Shown here piece after piece: positions 8,953-17,163 of a DNA stretch of 64,000 nt. The number at the start of each line of letters is the position of its first letter. The stretch's first letter is position 1. The translations under genes and the position numbers were made by a program. The stretch spans positions 558,001 through 622,000 of the forward strand of contig NZ_CP107853.1 of NCBI RefSeq assembly GCF_036013525.1. The letters are read 5' to 3'. Source of the stretch: Nonomuraea sp. NBC_00507. Lineage in GTDB: Bacteria; Actinomycetota; Actinomycetes; Streptosporangiales; Streptosporangiaceae. The notes below the pieces were generated by a model that was not told the DNA's origin, searched no databases, and saw only the letters and a list, made by a program, of their open reading frames with translations.

Positions 8953-9100
8953 TCAGACCTGGGTATGACGTGGCCCCGGCCTGGGCGTACCGGCCGCTTT
9001 TAGCGCGGCGCGGTACGCGGTGGCGGGCAGCCCGAGCTCGGTGGCCAGGACGACGGCTTGGGTCACGAGCTCGGTGAGCCAGGCGGGTTGTGTGGCGTTC
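8953..9100 (-). pseudogene. Possible 3' remnant of an unidentified gene
   Basis: On the minus strand a frame reads PAWLTELVTQAVVLATELGL then PATAYRAALKAAGT and ends at a TGA at 8953. It has high third-position GC and an amphipathic helical pattern, as in a true C-terminus, but no start or upstream domain remains. I do not recognise the family. Confidence 0.3.
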
Positions 9101-9111
9101 GGCCTCGCGGA

Positions 9112-9432
9112 TCAGATTCCCGCGGCGCTCTTGAGGAGAACGACGCCGCCAATAATGGCGGCGAACGAGCCGAGCTTGGCGAAGGTGATCTTCTCCTTGT
9201 AGATGAGGGCGCCGAGAATGACCGTGCCGATAGAGCCGACGCCGGTCCAGATGGTGTAGCCGACGCCGACGTCCAGCGTCTTGAGCGCCAGGCTGAGGGT
9301 GAAGATGCCGCCAGCGGCCGACAGCAGCGTGAAGATCGACGGCCAGAGGCGGGTGAAGCCCTTGGTGGCGTTGGTGCCGAGGGCGAAGCCGATCTCGAAG
9401 ACGATCGCGATGGAGAGGTAGATCCAGGCCAT
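9112..9432 (-). CDS. SMR family exporter, subunit 2
   Basis: A 106-residue small multidrug resistance protein with four TM helices. The essential membrane Glu is in TM1 (IVFEIGFALG). The loop TKGFTRLWPS and the TM3 signature GVGYTIWTGVGSIGTVILG resemble the SugE/Gdx branch, members of which export guanidinium, more than the drug-exporting EmrE branch. It is paired with a second SMR gene 26 bases upstream, so the pair probably forms a heterodimer of the YkkCD/EbrAB kind. Proton-coupled export of a small cation is the expected activity. Confidence 0.93.
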   Translation of the reverse strand: MAWIYLSIAIVFEIGFALGTNATKGFTRLWPSIFTLLSAAGGIFTLSLALKTLDVGVGYTIWTGVGSIGTVILGALIYKEKITFAKLGSFAAIIGGVVLLKSAAGI

Positions 9433-9458
9433 GATGACGTTTCCTCAGTTGGTGATGG

Positions 9459-9803
9459 TCAGGCGGCGGTCGGCTTGCCCGCGGAGAGGCGGTCGGAGAG
9501 CTTGAGGCCCAGCACGCCGCCGATGATCAGGACGAAGGCCAGCGCCTTCCCGATGGTGATCTCCTCACCGAAGATCACGGCACCCAGCACGACCGTGCCG
9601 ACCGAGCCGATGCCGGTCCAGACGGTGTAGCCGACGCCGACGTCCAGCGTCTTCAGCGCCAGGCTCAGGAAGAAGATCCCGCCGACCGCCGCGGCGGCCG
9701 TGAGCAACGACGGCCACAGCTGGGTGAAACCCTCGGTGGCGTTGGTGGCCAGGGCGAAGACGACTTCGAAGACGGCCGCTATGAGCAGGTACATCCAGGC
9801 CAT
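9459..9803 (-). CDS. SMR family exporter, subunit 1
   Basis: A 114-residue four-helix SMR protein, very similar to its neighbour: FEVVFALATNATEGFTQLWPS contains the TM1 Glu and the Gdx-like loop, and LDVGVGYTVWTGIGSVGTVV is TM3. It differs by a longer, more polar tail (LSDRLSAGKPTAA), as often seen when one subunit of a paired SMR fixes topology. It is the first gene of the pair and is divergent from a MarR regulator, with possible operators between them. No ykkC-type guanidine riboswitch is visible in the short leader. Confidence 0.93.
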   Translation of the reverse strand: MAWMYLLIAAVFEVVFALATNATEGFTQLWPSLLTAAAAVGGIFFLSLALKTLDVGVGYTVWTGIGSVGTVVLGAVIFGEEITIGKALAFVLIIGGVLGLKLSDRLSAGKPTAA

Positions 9804-9813
9804 CGAGACTCCT

Positions 9814-9867
9814 ATTTGTATGTATGTGCAAATGATTTACCGACGGGAAGGATGTTGCATGTACATG
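9814..9867. promoter_or_regulatory. Divergent SMR/MarR control region
   Basis: Two dyads lie between the divergent starts: ATTTG-N10-CAAAT (9814-9833) and the perfect palindrome CATGTACATG (9858-9867). The stretch is clearly AT-richer than its surroundings. They are likely MarR operators controlling both directions; the assignment is by position. Confidence 0.6.
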
Positions 9868-9907
9868 TATGCTTCTGTCAAGCCAGTCTCAAGAACCACG
9901 AGGTCCC

Positions 9908-10369
9908 ATGGCCCCCACAGCGCCCGTCCCGGTCCCCGCGCCGCCCGTTTCGGACATCACCGCCACCTGGCAGCGCATTCTTCTGCTGCACGCCCACGTG
10001 GAGAGCAAACTCGCCACCGCGCTGCAGCGAAGGCACGGCATCGGCCTGTCAGAGTTCCGTGCGCTCGGCCACCTCGCCGCCTCCCCCACCAGCGAACTGC
10101 GCATGCAGGAGTTGGCCGACAAGGTCGGGCTCAACCAGAGTTCGGTGACCCGCCTGGTGGCGCGACTGAACGCGGCGGACTTCGCCTACCGGGATCTGTG
10201 CCCGGATGACAAGCGCGGCGTCTACACGGTCATTACCGAGACGGGCCGGGCTAGATACGCCGAGGCGAGCCGCACCTACGAGGAGACCCTGAGAGCCGCT
10301 TTGGAGGAAGAGGGACAGGCGGACCCGCAACTCGCCGCCGCCCTTACGGTGCTGGGCGCCGCGCACTGA
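9908..10369 (+). CDS. MarR family transcriptional regulator
   Basis: A 153-residue winged-helix regulator. The helix-turn-helix is SELRMQELADKVGLNQSSVT with the wing DLCPDDKRGVYTVITETGR, which has the family's D-x-R-like wing. ATG 9908 gives a short disordered Pro/Ala N-terminus; CGAGG lies close upstream. It is divergent from the SMR exporter pair, so it probably represses the exporter until the transported cation or a related compound binds. Confidence 0.93.
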   Translation: MAPTAPVPVPAPPVSDITATWQRILLLHAHVESKLATALQRRHGIGLSEFRALGHLAASPTSELRMQELADKVGLNQSSVTRLVARLNAADFAYRDLCPDDKRGVYTVITETGRARYAEASRTYEETLRAALEEEGQADPQLAAALTVLGAAH

Positions 10370-10462
10370 GGGCCCTCGGCCCGACCGAGCAGGCCCTGTC
10401 CTGGTGGCTGTCTCCGCCGCCCATTGAAGAGCGACGGAGGAGAGTGTGCGCCCCGCCACCGC

Positions 10463-12238
10463 TCACGGCTTCAGCTTGAGCCTCTTCCTCGACGCACCCG
10501 GGAACACGACGACCAGGTGCTCCTCCCCTGCATCGCCGACCCGCACGTAGACACGGAGCCGGTAGCGGCCCTTACCCGCGATCGCCAGGTTCGGCATCGG
10601 GGCACCCGCGCCCACCTCTCCGCCCTCGCCCATGTACGGCACGGTGAGCCGGCCGCTGCGGCTGACGATCGACACCTCGTTGACCTGATCCCACCCGGCC
10701 GTCCGCTGTGGCGGCGCGGTGCGGAAGGCCTTCACCGTAAGGCACAGATCAGAGACGTCTTCGACGTGCCCGATGAGCACCGCGCTGCCGGCCACCCCGA
10801 CGAGGGTGCTGTCGTCGTAAACCTTGTCCATCGCCTGCTCCGCCGCCTCGTCGGCGGCTTCGTCGTCGGGATCGTGGACCAGATAGCCGGGATCGCCGTC
10901 GACGAACAGGAAGTAGTTGGCCGTGGCCTGAACGACACCCTTCGTCCGGGCCCACGGGTCGCGGCACTTCGCGTTCTCCTCGGCGATATAGGCGGCGTTC
11001 GCCGCCTCCGTCTCCGTGGTCGACCGCAGCAGCTCGGGATGGGTGGCACCGACGATCTCCGGGCAGACGTAGACGAGGTCCCACGGGTCCACGCCCCAGG
11101 CGGGCCGCGTGCTCCCGGCCCGCGTCAGAATCGCCTCCTGCTCCTCGCGGTCCTTTGCACGGCACAGCGCCCGCCCGTACGCGAGGATCCCCTGGTCCGA
11201 CATGCTGTCCGGGAACATGGGCGGGATTCCGGCCTCTGTGCTCCGCGCCCGGCACAGGAACGCGGCGTTGCGTTCCGCAGGTTTCAGGTCGCCGAAGCTG
11301 GGCCGGTCATAGCAGCCCATCGACCGGCCGGTGTAGGTGAGGTGCGCGGCCTGCTCCGGGTGGATCATTGCGATGATCGGCAGTACGGCCACGGCCGCCA
11401 CCGCGACGCGGATCACGCGCCGCCGCGCCGGCGGAAGGTCCGCCGGGCGGTCCTCAGCGGGCAGTTCACGGGCGGTCGCCGCGATCCACACGATGGGGAC
11501 GAGCCCCACCGCGTCCATCATGACCACCATCGCCGGATTGCCGCTGAAGATCCTTTCGGAGAGAAGGTTGAGCGGGATCACCAGCGCGTAAAAGCCCGCC
11601 GACAACCACCCGGCGACCTGCGTGCCGCGGCTCCACCGGCCGTCGCGCCGCTGCCCGACGACCGTGATGATGGTCGCCGCCACTCCGCTCAGCATCAAGC
11701 CCAGCTCGAGAATGCTGCCCGGTCCAAGCTCTGGGAGGTCGAGTTCGCCGAGCAGCGCATTGGCCATCCCGGCCAGCTCGACCGCGAACATCGCTCCGGC
11801 CGCCGCGCGCAGCACGCGGGACCGCCAGCGGATAACGAGCAGGTAGAGGACGTCGATCGCGGTCCACAGCGCGAGCTGGAATGCCGCCTCGACCGCGTCG
11901 GGGAGCAGCCCGATCGGATACCACAGCACGAGGGCGTACGCCACCGCCAGATACAGCAGTCGGCGCAGCGCCTTCGCCCGGCGGTCCAGCGGCCCCGGAG
12001 CGGGGGCACGCAGGATCAGCCACAGGAGCGCGGCCTTCACCAGGGCGGCCACGAGCAGCGCCACAACCGTCGGGGTGTCAAACCCACCGCGCGCGTAGAA
12101 CTCCGCATAGGTCGGCGGCGTCCATTCGACGGCCACCCAGAGCCAGGTGTCGCCGAGCACCAGGCCCGCGACCGCCGCCGCAAGAACCAGGCCGACTAAT
12201 CCAATCCTGGTAATCCGCCATAAACTATCCGGAAGCAT
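10463..12238 (-). CDS. Large membrane protein with C-terminal soluble domain, unknown function
   Basis: A 591-residue protein. The N-terminal ~300 residues contain about eight TM helices (for example IGLVGLVLAAAVAGLVLG, VVALLVAALVKAALLWLIL, VIRVAVAAVAVLPIIAMI). The rest is an extracytoplasmic-type domain with several Cys (MGCYDRPSF, AAFLCRARS, YVCPEIVG, AKCRDPWAR). The last ~110 residues (GWDQVNEVSIVSRSGRLTV ... GRYRLRVYVRVGD) match the C-terminal half of the divergent protein at 12560-13093. No enzymatic motif is recognised. Downstream it converges on the MarR gene. Confidence 0.75.
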   Translation of the reverse strand: MLPDSLWRITRIGLVGLVLAAAVAGLVLGDTWLWVAVEWTPPTYAEFYARGGFDTPTVVALLVAALVKAALLWLILRAPAPGPLDRRAKALRRLLYLAVAYALVLWYPIGLLPDAVEAAFQLALWTAIDVLYLLVIRWRSRVLRAAAGAMFAVELAGMANALLGELDLPELGPGSILELGLMLSGVAATIITVVGQRRDGRWSRGTQVAGWLSAGFYALVIPLNLLSERIFSGNPAMVVMMDAVGLVPIVWIAATARELPAEDRPADLPPARRRVIRVAVAAVAVLPIIAMIHPEQAAHLTYTGRSMGCYDRPSFGDLKPAERNAAFLCRARSTEAGIPPMFPDSMSDQGILAYGRALCRAKDREEQEAILTRAGSTRPAWGVDPWDLVYVCPEIVGATHPELLRSTTETEAANAAYIAEENAKCRDPWARTKGVVQATANYFLFVDGDPGYLVHDPDDEAADEAAEQAMDKVYDDSTLVGVAGSAVLIGHVEDVSDLCLTVKAFRTAPPQRTAGWDQVNEVSIVSRSGRLTVPYMGEGGEVGAGAPMPNLAIAGKGRYRLRVYVRVGDAGEEHLVVVFPGASRKRLKLKP

Positions 12239-12559
12239 GGGACGCGATCTTAGCGCGGCATCGCCGGGCAGGCGGGCACAGCGGAACGAGCGGTCCCTCC
12301 CCGCCGATCCCGCAAGGCAGAGCCAGCCACGATCATCCCGGAGCCTGCGGATTAAAAGACCGACCTTGGCTTGTTGCGGATGATTCAGTACAGTTCAACG
12401 GGCATGCGCGGTCCATCCTGAACGACACTAAACTCTCCAGAACCGCAACTGGAAATGCAACTGGGCGGGCGCTGACTCAGCGTGCCTCCCGGCCTCGATC
12501 AATCTCGCTACACTCCGTCTGGCCGAAATTGTCGGTGACGGACTCTATGCTTCCCGCCC
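12239..12559. other. Intergenic region between two divergent genes
   Basis: 321 bases without a convincing gene. It should hold the promoters of both divergent genes. It contains the 17-base sequence CAGAGCCAGCCACGATC at 12318-12334, which recurs at 41437-41453, and an AT-richer stretch around 12380-12430. No clear RBS precedes either start. Confidence 0.5.
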
Positions 12560-13093
12560 ATGAGCAGGGACGAGTCTTCTACCGTGCACACGAAACGGAT
12601 GGACGTGGAGGTGGAGGACTGTGGTCAGGTCTACCTCCTGGATCGGGGCGACTACGAGGTCGCCGACAGGCCAGATGGCTCACCGAGCCTCTCCGTTGGG
12701 CTCATCAATGTGGAGGGGAGAGGCGTCGCACGCCTGAACATCGCCACGCAGTGGGGGGTGATTCCCTTCACGGTGACTGTCGCCGACCGGGATCCGGGCG
12801 CTGACCTTGACGGCTATGAGGAGATCGTGGAGATCAGTTTCGAGTCCCCGTCGGGCGAGGTCTTCCTGGTGGGGTGGCTCATGGATTGGGACGACGAAAA
12901 GGCACACAACCTTTCGCCGCTGCTTTCTGGTCCCGGCACGTACCGCTTGCGGTATCACGTCCGAGGAATGGATGAAGAGCGCTGCTGGGAAGATGACCAC
13001 TACCTTCAGATATGGCCTGCGTCACAGCACGATTCTGCCGTGCTGAAAATTACGGGTGAAACCTTCCGGTATTTTCTGAAGCCTGAAACCTGA
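12560..13093 (+). CDS. Soluble beta-rich protein of unknown function
   Basis: A 177-residue acidic protein. It appears to be two beta-rich halves: residues ~15-90 (VEVEDCGQVYLLDRGDYEVA ... WGVIPFTVTVADRD) and ~90-177 (GYEEIVEISFESPSGEVFLV ... GTYRLRYHVRGMDEERCWED). The second half aligns with the C-terminus of the divergent membrane protein: GWDQVNEVSIVSRSG with GYEEIVEISFESPSG, and GRYRLRVYVRVGD with GTYRLRYHVRGMD. There is no signal peptide or TM segment. The shared domain and divergent layout suggest the two proteins are functionally linked. Confidence 0.75.
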   Translation: MSRDESSTVHTKRMDVEVEDCGQVYLLDRGDYEVADRPDGSPSLSVGLINVEGRGVARLNIATQWGVIPFTVTVADRDPGADLDGYEEIVEISFESPSGEVFLVGWLMDWDDEKAHNLSPLLSGPGTYRLRYHVRGMDEERCWEDDHYLQIWPASQHDSAVLKITGETFRYFLKPET

Positions 13094-13113
13094 CGTCAAT
13101 CGAACCCGCGCTG

Positions 13114-13317
13114 TCAGCTTGGGAAATCGCAGGGATCTGGCATCTCCTCCTCAGCCGGATCTCGTAGTCGCCGGATCTCCGCGTAGATCTCCTGATCGCT
13201 GAGCACTGTGGCCACAGTCAGCCCCTGCGGCCCCGGTTCCTTGCGGCACTTGCCCCATGTGAAACAGAGTCCGGCCCACAGGTCGTTCAGCTCCTGTTGG
13301 ATCGCATGGCGTTGCAC
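13114..13317 (-). CDS. Small hypothetical protein
   Basis: A 67-residue ORF with a mixed helical composition (QRHAIQQELNDLWAGLCF, DQEIYAEIRRLRDPAEEE). It fills the gap between the convergent beta-rich gene and the divergent acetyltransferase with no competing ORF. No family is recognised and there is no obvious RBS. Moderate to low support; it could be a remnant. Confidence 0.4.
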   Translation of the reverse strand: MQRHAIQQELNDLWAGLCFTWGKCRKEPGPQGLTVATVLSDQEIYAEIRRLRDPAEEEMPDPCDFPS

Positions 13318-13429
13318 TCTGCCAGAACCGATCCGGCGCCGTCCGCTTGGAAGTCAGAGAGATCATCAGCCGTTGCTCTGTGCTGCTGCCGTCAGCGTTG
13401 CCGTCAGTCCTGAGCTCTAGGCTCTGCTT

Positions 13430-14005
13430 ATGAACGACCTAAGCCCCACAGGCGTAGAGCTGAGGACCGCCCGGCTGTTCCTGCGGCCCCCGACCGAAGC
13501 CGATATTGATGCGATCTTCGAGATTCACAAGGACCCCCAAACTAGCCTGCACAATCCCTCCGACGCGCTCGCCCAGCTCGACGAGGCAGAACAGCTCTAT
13601 CAACGCTGGAACAACCAATGGCAGAGCTGTGGATACGGGTACTGGGTCGTCCAACGCCACGGTAGTGCCCAGCAACTCGGCTTCTGCGGAATTAAGCCCA
13701 TGGAACTGCACGGCATGAAGGTCCTCAACCTCTTCTACCGCTTCGCCGTCTCCGCATGGGGCCGCGGCTACGCCAGTGAGGCCGCGACCGCGGTCGCCAC
13801 CTGGGCATCCAAAACCGTCCCCGACCTCCCGCTAATCGCCCGCGTCAGGCCGGCCAACGTCGCCTCCCAACGCGTGGCGGTCCATGCCGGCCTGTCCCGG
13901 GCCGAACACCTCGACGAAAGCGGAGAGGACGGCCTCGATTGGATCTACGCGGCGAACCTGCCGGGCCGAACAGACCACCCACGAATCCCGGTGGGCCGGG
14001 GCTGA
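13430..14005 (+). CDS. GNAT family N-acetyltransferase (RimJ/RimL type)
   Basis: A 191-residue acetyltransferase. The N-terminal LRTARLFLRPPTEADIDAIF is the standard RimJ/RimL opening, and WGRGYASEAATAVATWASK is the acetyl-CoA pyrophosphate-binding motif A. VRPANVASQRVAVHAGL matches the conserved N-x-x-S stretch. The last residues (HPRIPVGRG) are encoded by a 49-base repeat that also occurs at 40534, so the natural C-terminus may have been replaced. It transfers acetyl groups to an amine on a protein N-terminus or small molecule; the substrate is unknown. Confidence 0.9.
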   Translation: MNDLSPTGVELRTARLFLRPPTEADIDAIFEIHKDPQTSLHNPSDALAQLDEAEQLYQRWNNQWQSCGYGYWVVQRHGSAQQLGFCGIKPMELHGMKVLNLFYRFAVSAWGRGYASEAATAVATWASKTVPDLPLIARVRPANVASQRVAVHAGLSRAEHLDESGEDGLDWIYAANLPGRTDHPRIPVGRG

Positions 14006-14035
14006 GGAACGAAGCCACGGACCGTCGATCGCCCC
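13987..14035. repeat. 49-base dispersed repeat, copy 1
   Basis: The sequence from CCCGGTGGGCCGGGGCTGAG to GGACCGTCGATCGCCC recurs at 40534-40582 with about three differences, in the same orientation. Here it supplies the last codons of the acetyltransferase gene and its stop. It encodes nothing recognisable. Confidence 0.8.
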
Positions 14036-14074
14036 AGGCACGTACGGCTGCCAACCGGCTACGCCCCTTCGACC

Positions 14075-14418
14075 ATGCCGGACGCCATTGCATCGCGGTC
14101 TGCGACCGAAGCGGACCTGGCCGCCATGACCGAGCTCGTCGGTGCCGCCTACCGGCCATGCCGGGCGTCCCGTAGGCCTGGGGTCGTACGGCGATCGCTA
14201 GGACCCGGCGGCCGTCAGAACATCGTGTTGTCGTCAGCGGACGCCTCGCCCGGGCACGGCACCTTCTGGAATCCACCGACCTCGCGGTGGACGAGATAGC
14301 CGCGCAGGTCGGCTTCGCCGCGGACACGTCGCTACGCCAGCATCTCCACGCCGCCATCGGCGCCTCACCGCTTGCCTACCGGCGCACCTTCCGGGGCGCT
14401 TTGTCATCGAACCGCTGA
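14075..14418 (+). pseudogene. Fused remnants: GNAT N-terminus and AraC-family C-terminus
   Basis: From 14075 the frame gives IASRSATEADLAAMTELVGA, a typical acetyltransferase opening, then degenerates. In another frame, ending in TGA at 14416-14418, the sequence reads RLARARHLLESTDL, DEIAAQVGFA and GASPLAYRRTFRG, the second HTH of an AraC/GlxA-type regulator. Neither has the rest of its domain. This is a recombination scar and not a gene. Confidence 0.7.
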
Positions 14419-14472
14419 GCATCACCGTAGGTACCGCTCCTGAAGCGTGTCGCCGTCGGGTGATGCGGCGCG

Positions 14473-15060
14473 TCAGCTCTGTTGTGTGGCGTCCAGCAGC
14501 GTGAGGGCGTTGTGGATGCCTTGCTCGAGGACGGCGTCGGCGAGTTGCCGGTCGGCCAGGGCGCGGGAGAGTTGCAGTGTCCCGACCATTCCTGCGTAGA
14601 TGGTGAGCGTCTTGACGCGTGCCGACTGCGGATCGTGCGGCGCCAGACGCGCGGTGAAGTCATCGATGATGTCCAGCACACCGTCGGTGTAGGCCTGCCT
14701 GGTCACGTCCGTGCAGCGGCCGATCTCGTCGAGCAGGGCGGCCGACGGGCAGCCTTCGCCGGGGTTGTCGCGGTGCTCGGGCGACAGGTACTGACGCACG
14801 ATTTGCTCGACTCCGGCGCGGCCGGGCGCCACCGCGCTGAGGCTTTCGCGCTGTTCGCGGAGCTGGTCGGCGACGGTGGTGGCGACCAGGTCCTCCTTGG
14901 AGGCGAAGTGGGCGTAGAAGGCGCCATTGGTCAGTCCCGCGTCCGCCATGAGCGTGGCGACTCCGGAGCCGTCGATGCCGTCCTTCTTGAGCCGGCGGCC
15001 GGCGGTCTCGATGATCCGCTGCCTCGTCGCCTGCTTGTGCTCCTTGCTGTACCGCACCAC
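14473..15060 (-). CDS. TetR family transcriptional regulator
   Basis: About 195 residues from GTG 15060, chosen because GGAGGAGGAG lies just upstream and the protein then begins VVRYSKEHKQATRQRIIETA. The TetR helix-turn-helix is VATLMADAGLTNGAFYAHFA, followed by an all-helical ligand domain with a GCPSAALLDEIGR segment typical of the TetR_C group seen beside SDR and hydrolase operons. It is divergent from the five-gene hydrolase/oxidoreductase operon and probably represses it through the 21-base repeats between them. Confidence 0.93.
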   Translation of the reverse strand: MVRYSKEHKQATRQRIIETAGRRLKKDGIDGSGVATLMADAGLTNGAFYAHFASKEDLVATTVADQLREQRESLSAVAPGRAGVEQIVRQYLSPEHRDNPGEGCPSAALLDEIGRCTDVTRQAYTDGVLDIIDDFTARLAPHDPQSARVKTLTIYAGMVGTLQLSRALADRQLADAVLEQGIHNALTLLDATQQS

Positions 15061-15114
15061 GCGCTCCTCCTCCCGCCGGGGAGGACCCGACGCGTCCTCC
15101 CCACACCCCGTCTT

Positions 15115-15197
15115 CGTACGATCATAATCTAAATGCGACGGAACCCTTGCGTTCGGACGACGTCTCATCCTATGGTCGTATGGTCATAATCTAAAGG
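15115..15197. promoter_or_regulatory. Divergent promoter with paired 21-base TetR operator candidates
   Basis: CGTACGATCATAATCTAAATG (positions 15115-15135, last base trimmed here as part of a 21-mer) recurs as the 21-mer at 15177-15197 that differs at three or four positions; both share TCATAATCTAAA. The 62-base offset is close to six helical turns. They lie between the TetR gene and its divergent operon, so they are the obvious operator candidates. Confidence 0.7.
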
Positions 15198-15240
15198 CGG
15201 TGCACGAGCAGCGTGCGCAGCACCGAGCAGGAGCGTCACC

Positions 15241-16152
15241 ATGCGAGTAAGCCCCCAGGCACAGCAGTTCGCGCAGTTCCTTGAGAGCGTGAGCGCGAAG
15301 TCCTCGACGCCAGGCCTCGACCTGGCCATCGTCCGTGACATCGTCGAGACGAACCATCGGGCGTCGACCGAGCCGGAAGGCGTGACCTACGCCGAAGTGG
15401 ACGCGAACGGCGTCCCCGCCCTCTGGTGCATCCCCGAGGACGCCGACCCCGACCGAGCGCTGCTCCACTTCCACTTCGGCGGGTCGGTCACCGCCTCGAT
15501 GCACTCCGACCGCAAGGCCGCCGGCCACATCGCGAAGGCGGCCGGCGCCCGCTCCCTCGTCGTGGACTTCCGCCTGGCGCCCGAACACCCCTACCCGGCG
15601 CAGCTCGACGACGCCGAGACGGCCTACCGGTGGCTGCTCTCACAAGGCTACGAGCCGCGGAACATCGGCAGCACGGGCCACTCGATCGGCGGCACCCTCG
15701 CGGTCATGCTGCCTCTGCGTCTGCTCGCCAACGGCGAGGCGACCCCAGGCGCGATCGTCAGCGTCTCGCCGTGGGCCGACCTCACCATCCGGAACGCGTC
15801 GGTGGACGGGAACGAGAAAACGGACAAGATGCTCAGCAGGCGCACGCTCGAACTCTTCCGAGGAGCCTGGCTGCAGGACCCCGCCCTGGACGTCGCCGAC
15901 CCGCGGATCAGCCTCATCAACGCCGACCTGACCGGCTTGCCGCCCACGACCGTCCACTACGGCGAGTACGAGACCCTCGCCGACGACGGCGCCCAGCTTG
16001 GCCGCCGGCTTGCGGACTTCAAGGTCACCTCCGAGGTCCACCCGTTGCCCGAAGGACAGCATTCGTTCGTCCTGGGCGCGGGACGCGTACCCGAGGTGGA
16101 TCACGCGATCCAGCAGATGGGTGCATGGCTCCGCCGCCACCTCGGCACCTGA
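15241..16152 (+). CDS. Alpha/beta hydrolase (hormone-sensitive-lipase-like esterase)
   Basis: A 303-residue hydrolase. The oxyanion region is FHFGGSV in place of the usual HGGG, and the nucleophile elbow is GHSIGG (Ser ~ residue 156). The Asp and His of the triad are expected in HYGEYETLADD and LPEGQHSFV. RLAPEHPYPAQLDDAETAYRW is the hallmark of the HSL/acetyl-hydrolase family. AGGAG lies seven bases before ATG 15241. It is the first gene of the TetR-controlled operon, and probably cleaves a carboxylic ester. Confidence 0.92.
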   Translation: MRVSPQAQQFAQFLESVSAKSSTPGLDLAIVRDIVETNHRASTEPEGVTYAEVDANGVPALWCIPEDADPDRALLHFHFGGSVTASMHSDRKAAGHIAKAAGARSLVVDFRLAPEHPYPAQLDDAETAYRWLLSQGYEPRNIGSTGHSIGGTLAVMLPLRLLANGEATPGAIVSVSPWADLTIRNASVDGNEKTDKMLSRRTLELFRGAWLQDPALDVADPRISLINADLTGLPPTTVHYGEYETLADDGAQLGRRLADFKVTSEVHPLPEGQHSFVLGAGRVPEVDHAIQQMGAWLRRHLGT

Positions 16153-16211
16153 GCAGAAGAACGACTCGTCGCCCGTCGGCGCGGCTCGTTATTGCAGAGC
16201 GAGGAGAAACC

Positions 16212-17048
16212 ATGAGCATCACGTACAAGGACGCGCCCACCAGGATGGTCGATGTCGGCGGAACGAGTTTCGCGTACCGGCGACTCGGAACGGGCAACGG
16301 CGTGCCAGTGATATTCCTCAACCACTTGACCGGGGTTCTGGACAACTGGGATCCCAGGATCGTCGACGGCATCGCCGCCGGACATCGAGTGGTCACCTTC
16401 GACAACCGAGGCGTCGGCGCCTCACAAGGTAAGACACCGAACTCAGTGGCCGCGATGGCGCGTGACGCCATCGCCTTCATTCGGGCGATGGGCTTCGAAC
16501 AGGTCGATCTCCTGGGCTTCTCCCTCGGCGGCATGGTCGCTCAGGTGATCGTGGAAGAAGAGCCGAAGCTCGTCCGCAAGCTCATCCTCGCCGGCACGGG
16601 CCCAGCCGGGGGCCAAGGCATCGACAAGGTCACCTCTGTCACCATCCGCGACACGATAAAAGGCGCGCTGACCTTCAAAGATCCGAAGCAGTATCTCTTC
16701 TTCACTCGAACAGCAAACGGCCGGGCGGCGGCCCGGAAATTCTTGGAGCGGCTGAAGGAGCGTACGGACAACCGGGATAAGTCGATTTCGCTAACGGCTT
16801 TCCGTTCCCAGCTCAAGGCCATCCACGCCTGGGGATTGCAAGATCCCTATGACTTGTCGGACATTCAGCATCCTGTCCTGGTGGTCAACGGCGACAACGA
16901 CCGGATGGTGCCCAGCAGCAATTCTGTCGACATGGCTCGACGGCTGCCGGACGCCCAACTCACACTGTATCGTGACGCCGGACACGGCGGCATATTCCAG
17001 TATCACGAAGAGTTCGTCAAAAAGGCTCTGGAATTCCTCGCGCCATAA
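16212..17048 (+). CDS. Alpha/beta hydrolase
   Basis: A 278-residue alpha/beta-fold hydrolase. ATG 16212 follows GAGGAG. The nucleophile elbow is GFSLGGM, the likely acid is in VVNGDNDRMVP, and the His is in YRDAGHGGIFQYHEEF. NHLTGVLDNWDPRI and FDNRGVGAS fit the haloperoxidase/lactonase-like branch. It resembles the hydrolase at 18219 in layout, so the operon contains two related hydrolases. Its codons are visibly richer in A/T at third positions than those of the first and last genes of the operon. Confidence 0.92.
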   Translation: MSITYKDAPTRMVDVGGTSFAYRRLGTGNGVPVIFLNHLTGVLDNWDPRIVDGIAAGHRVVTFDNRGVGASQGKTPNSVAAMARDAIAFIRAMGFEQVDLLGFSLGGMVAQVIVEEEPKLVRKLILAGTGPAGGQGIDKVTSVTIRDTIKGALTFKDPKQYLFFTRTANGRAAARKFLERLKERTDNRDKSISLTAFRSQLKAIHAWGLQDPYDLSDIQHPVLVVNGDNDRMVPSSNSVDMARRLPDAQLTLYRDAGHGGIFQYHEEFVKKALEFLAP

Positions 17049-17163
17049 TTTCTTGTCGGCACAGGACTGGCATGCGCCCCGGTTGTCCGACGCCGAGTCC
17101 CTGACCATGCCTCGAAAACTTCCCTTCATCTCATTTTAGCAAGAAATCGGGAACAGAAATATC

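Noticed and set aside
10424-12199. A 591-codon open frame on the plus strand opposite the large membrane protein
   Set aside because: Composition (Arg, His, Gln-rich, no hydrophobic pattern) is that of an antisense shadow; the minus strand has TM helices and a domain shared with its neighbour.
15426-16211. Long plus-strand open frame upstream of the second hydrolase start
   Set aside because: It is Arg/Pro-rich, lies in another frame of the first hydrolase, and the real start at 16212 has a good RBS.
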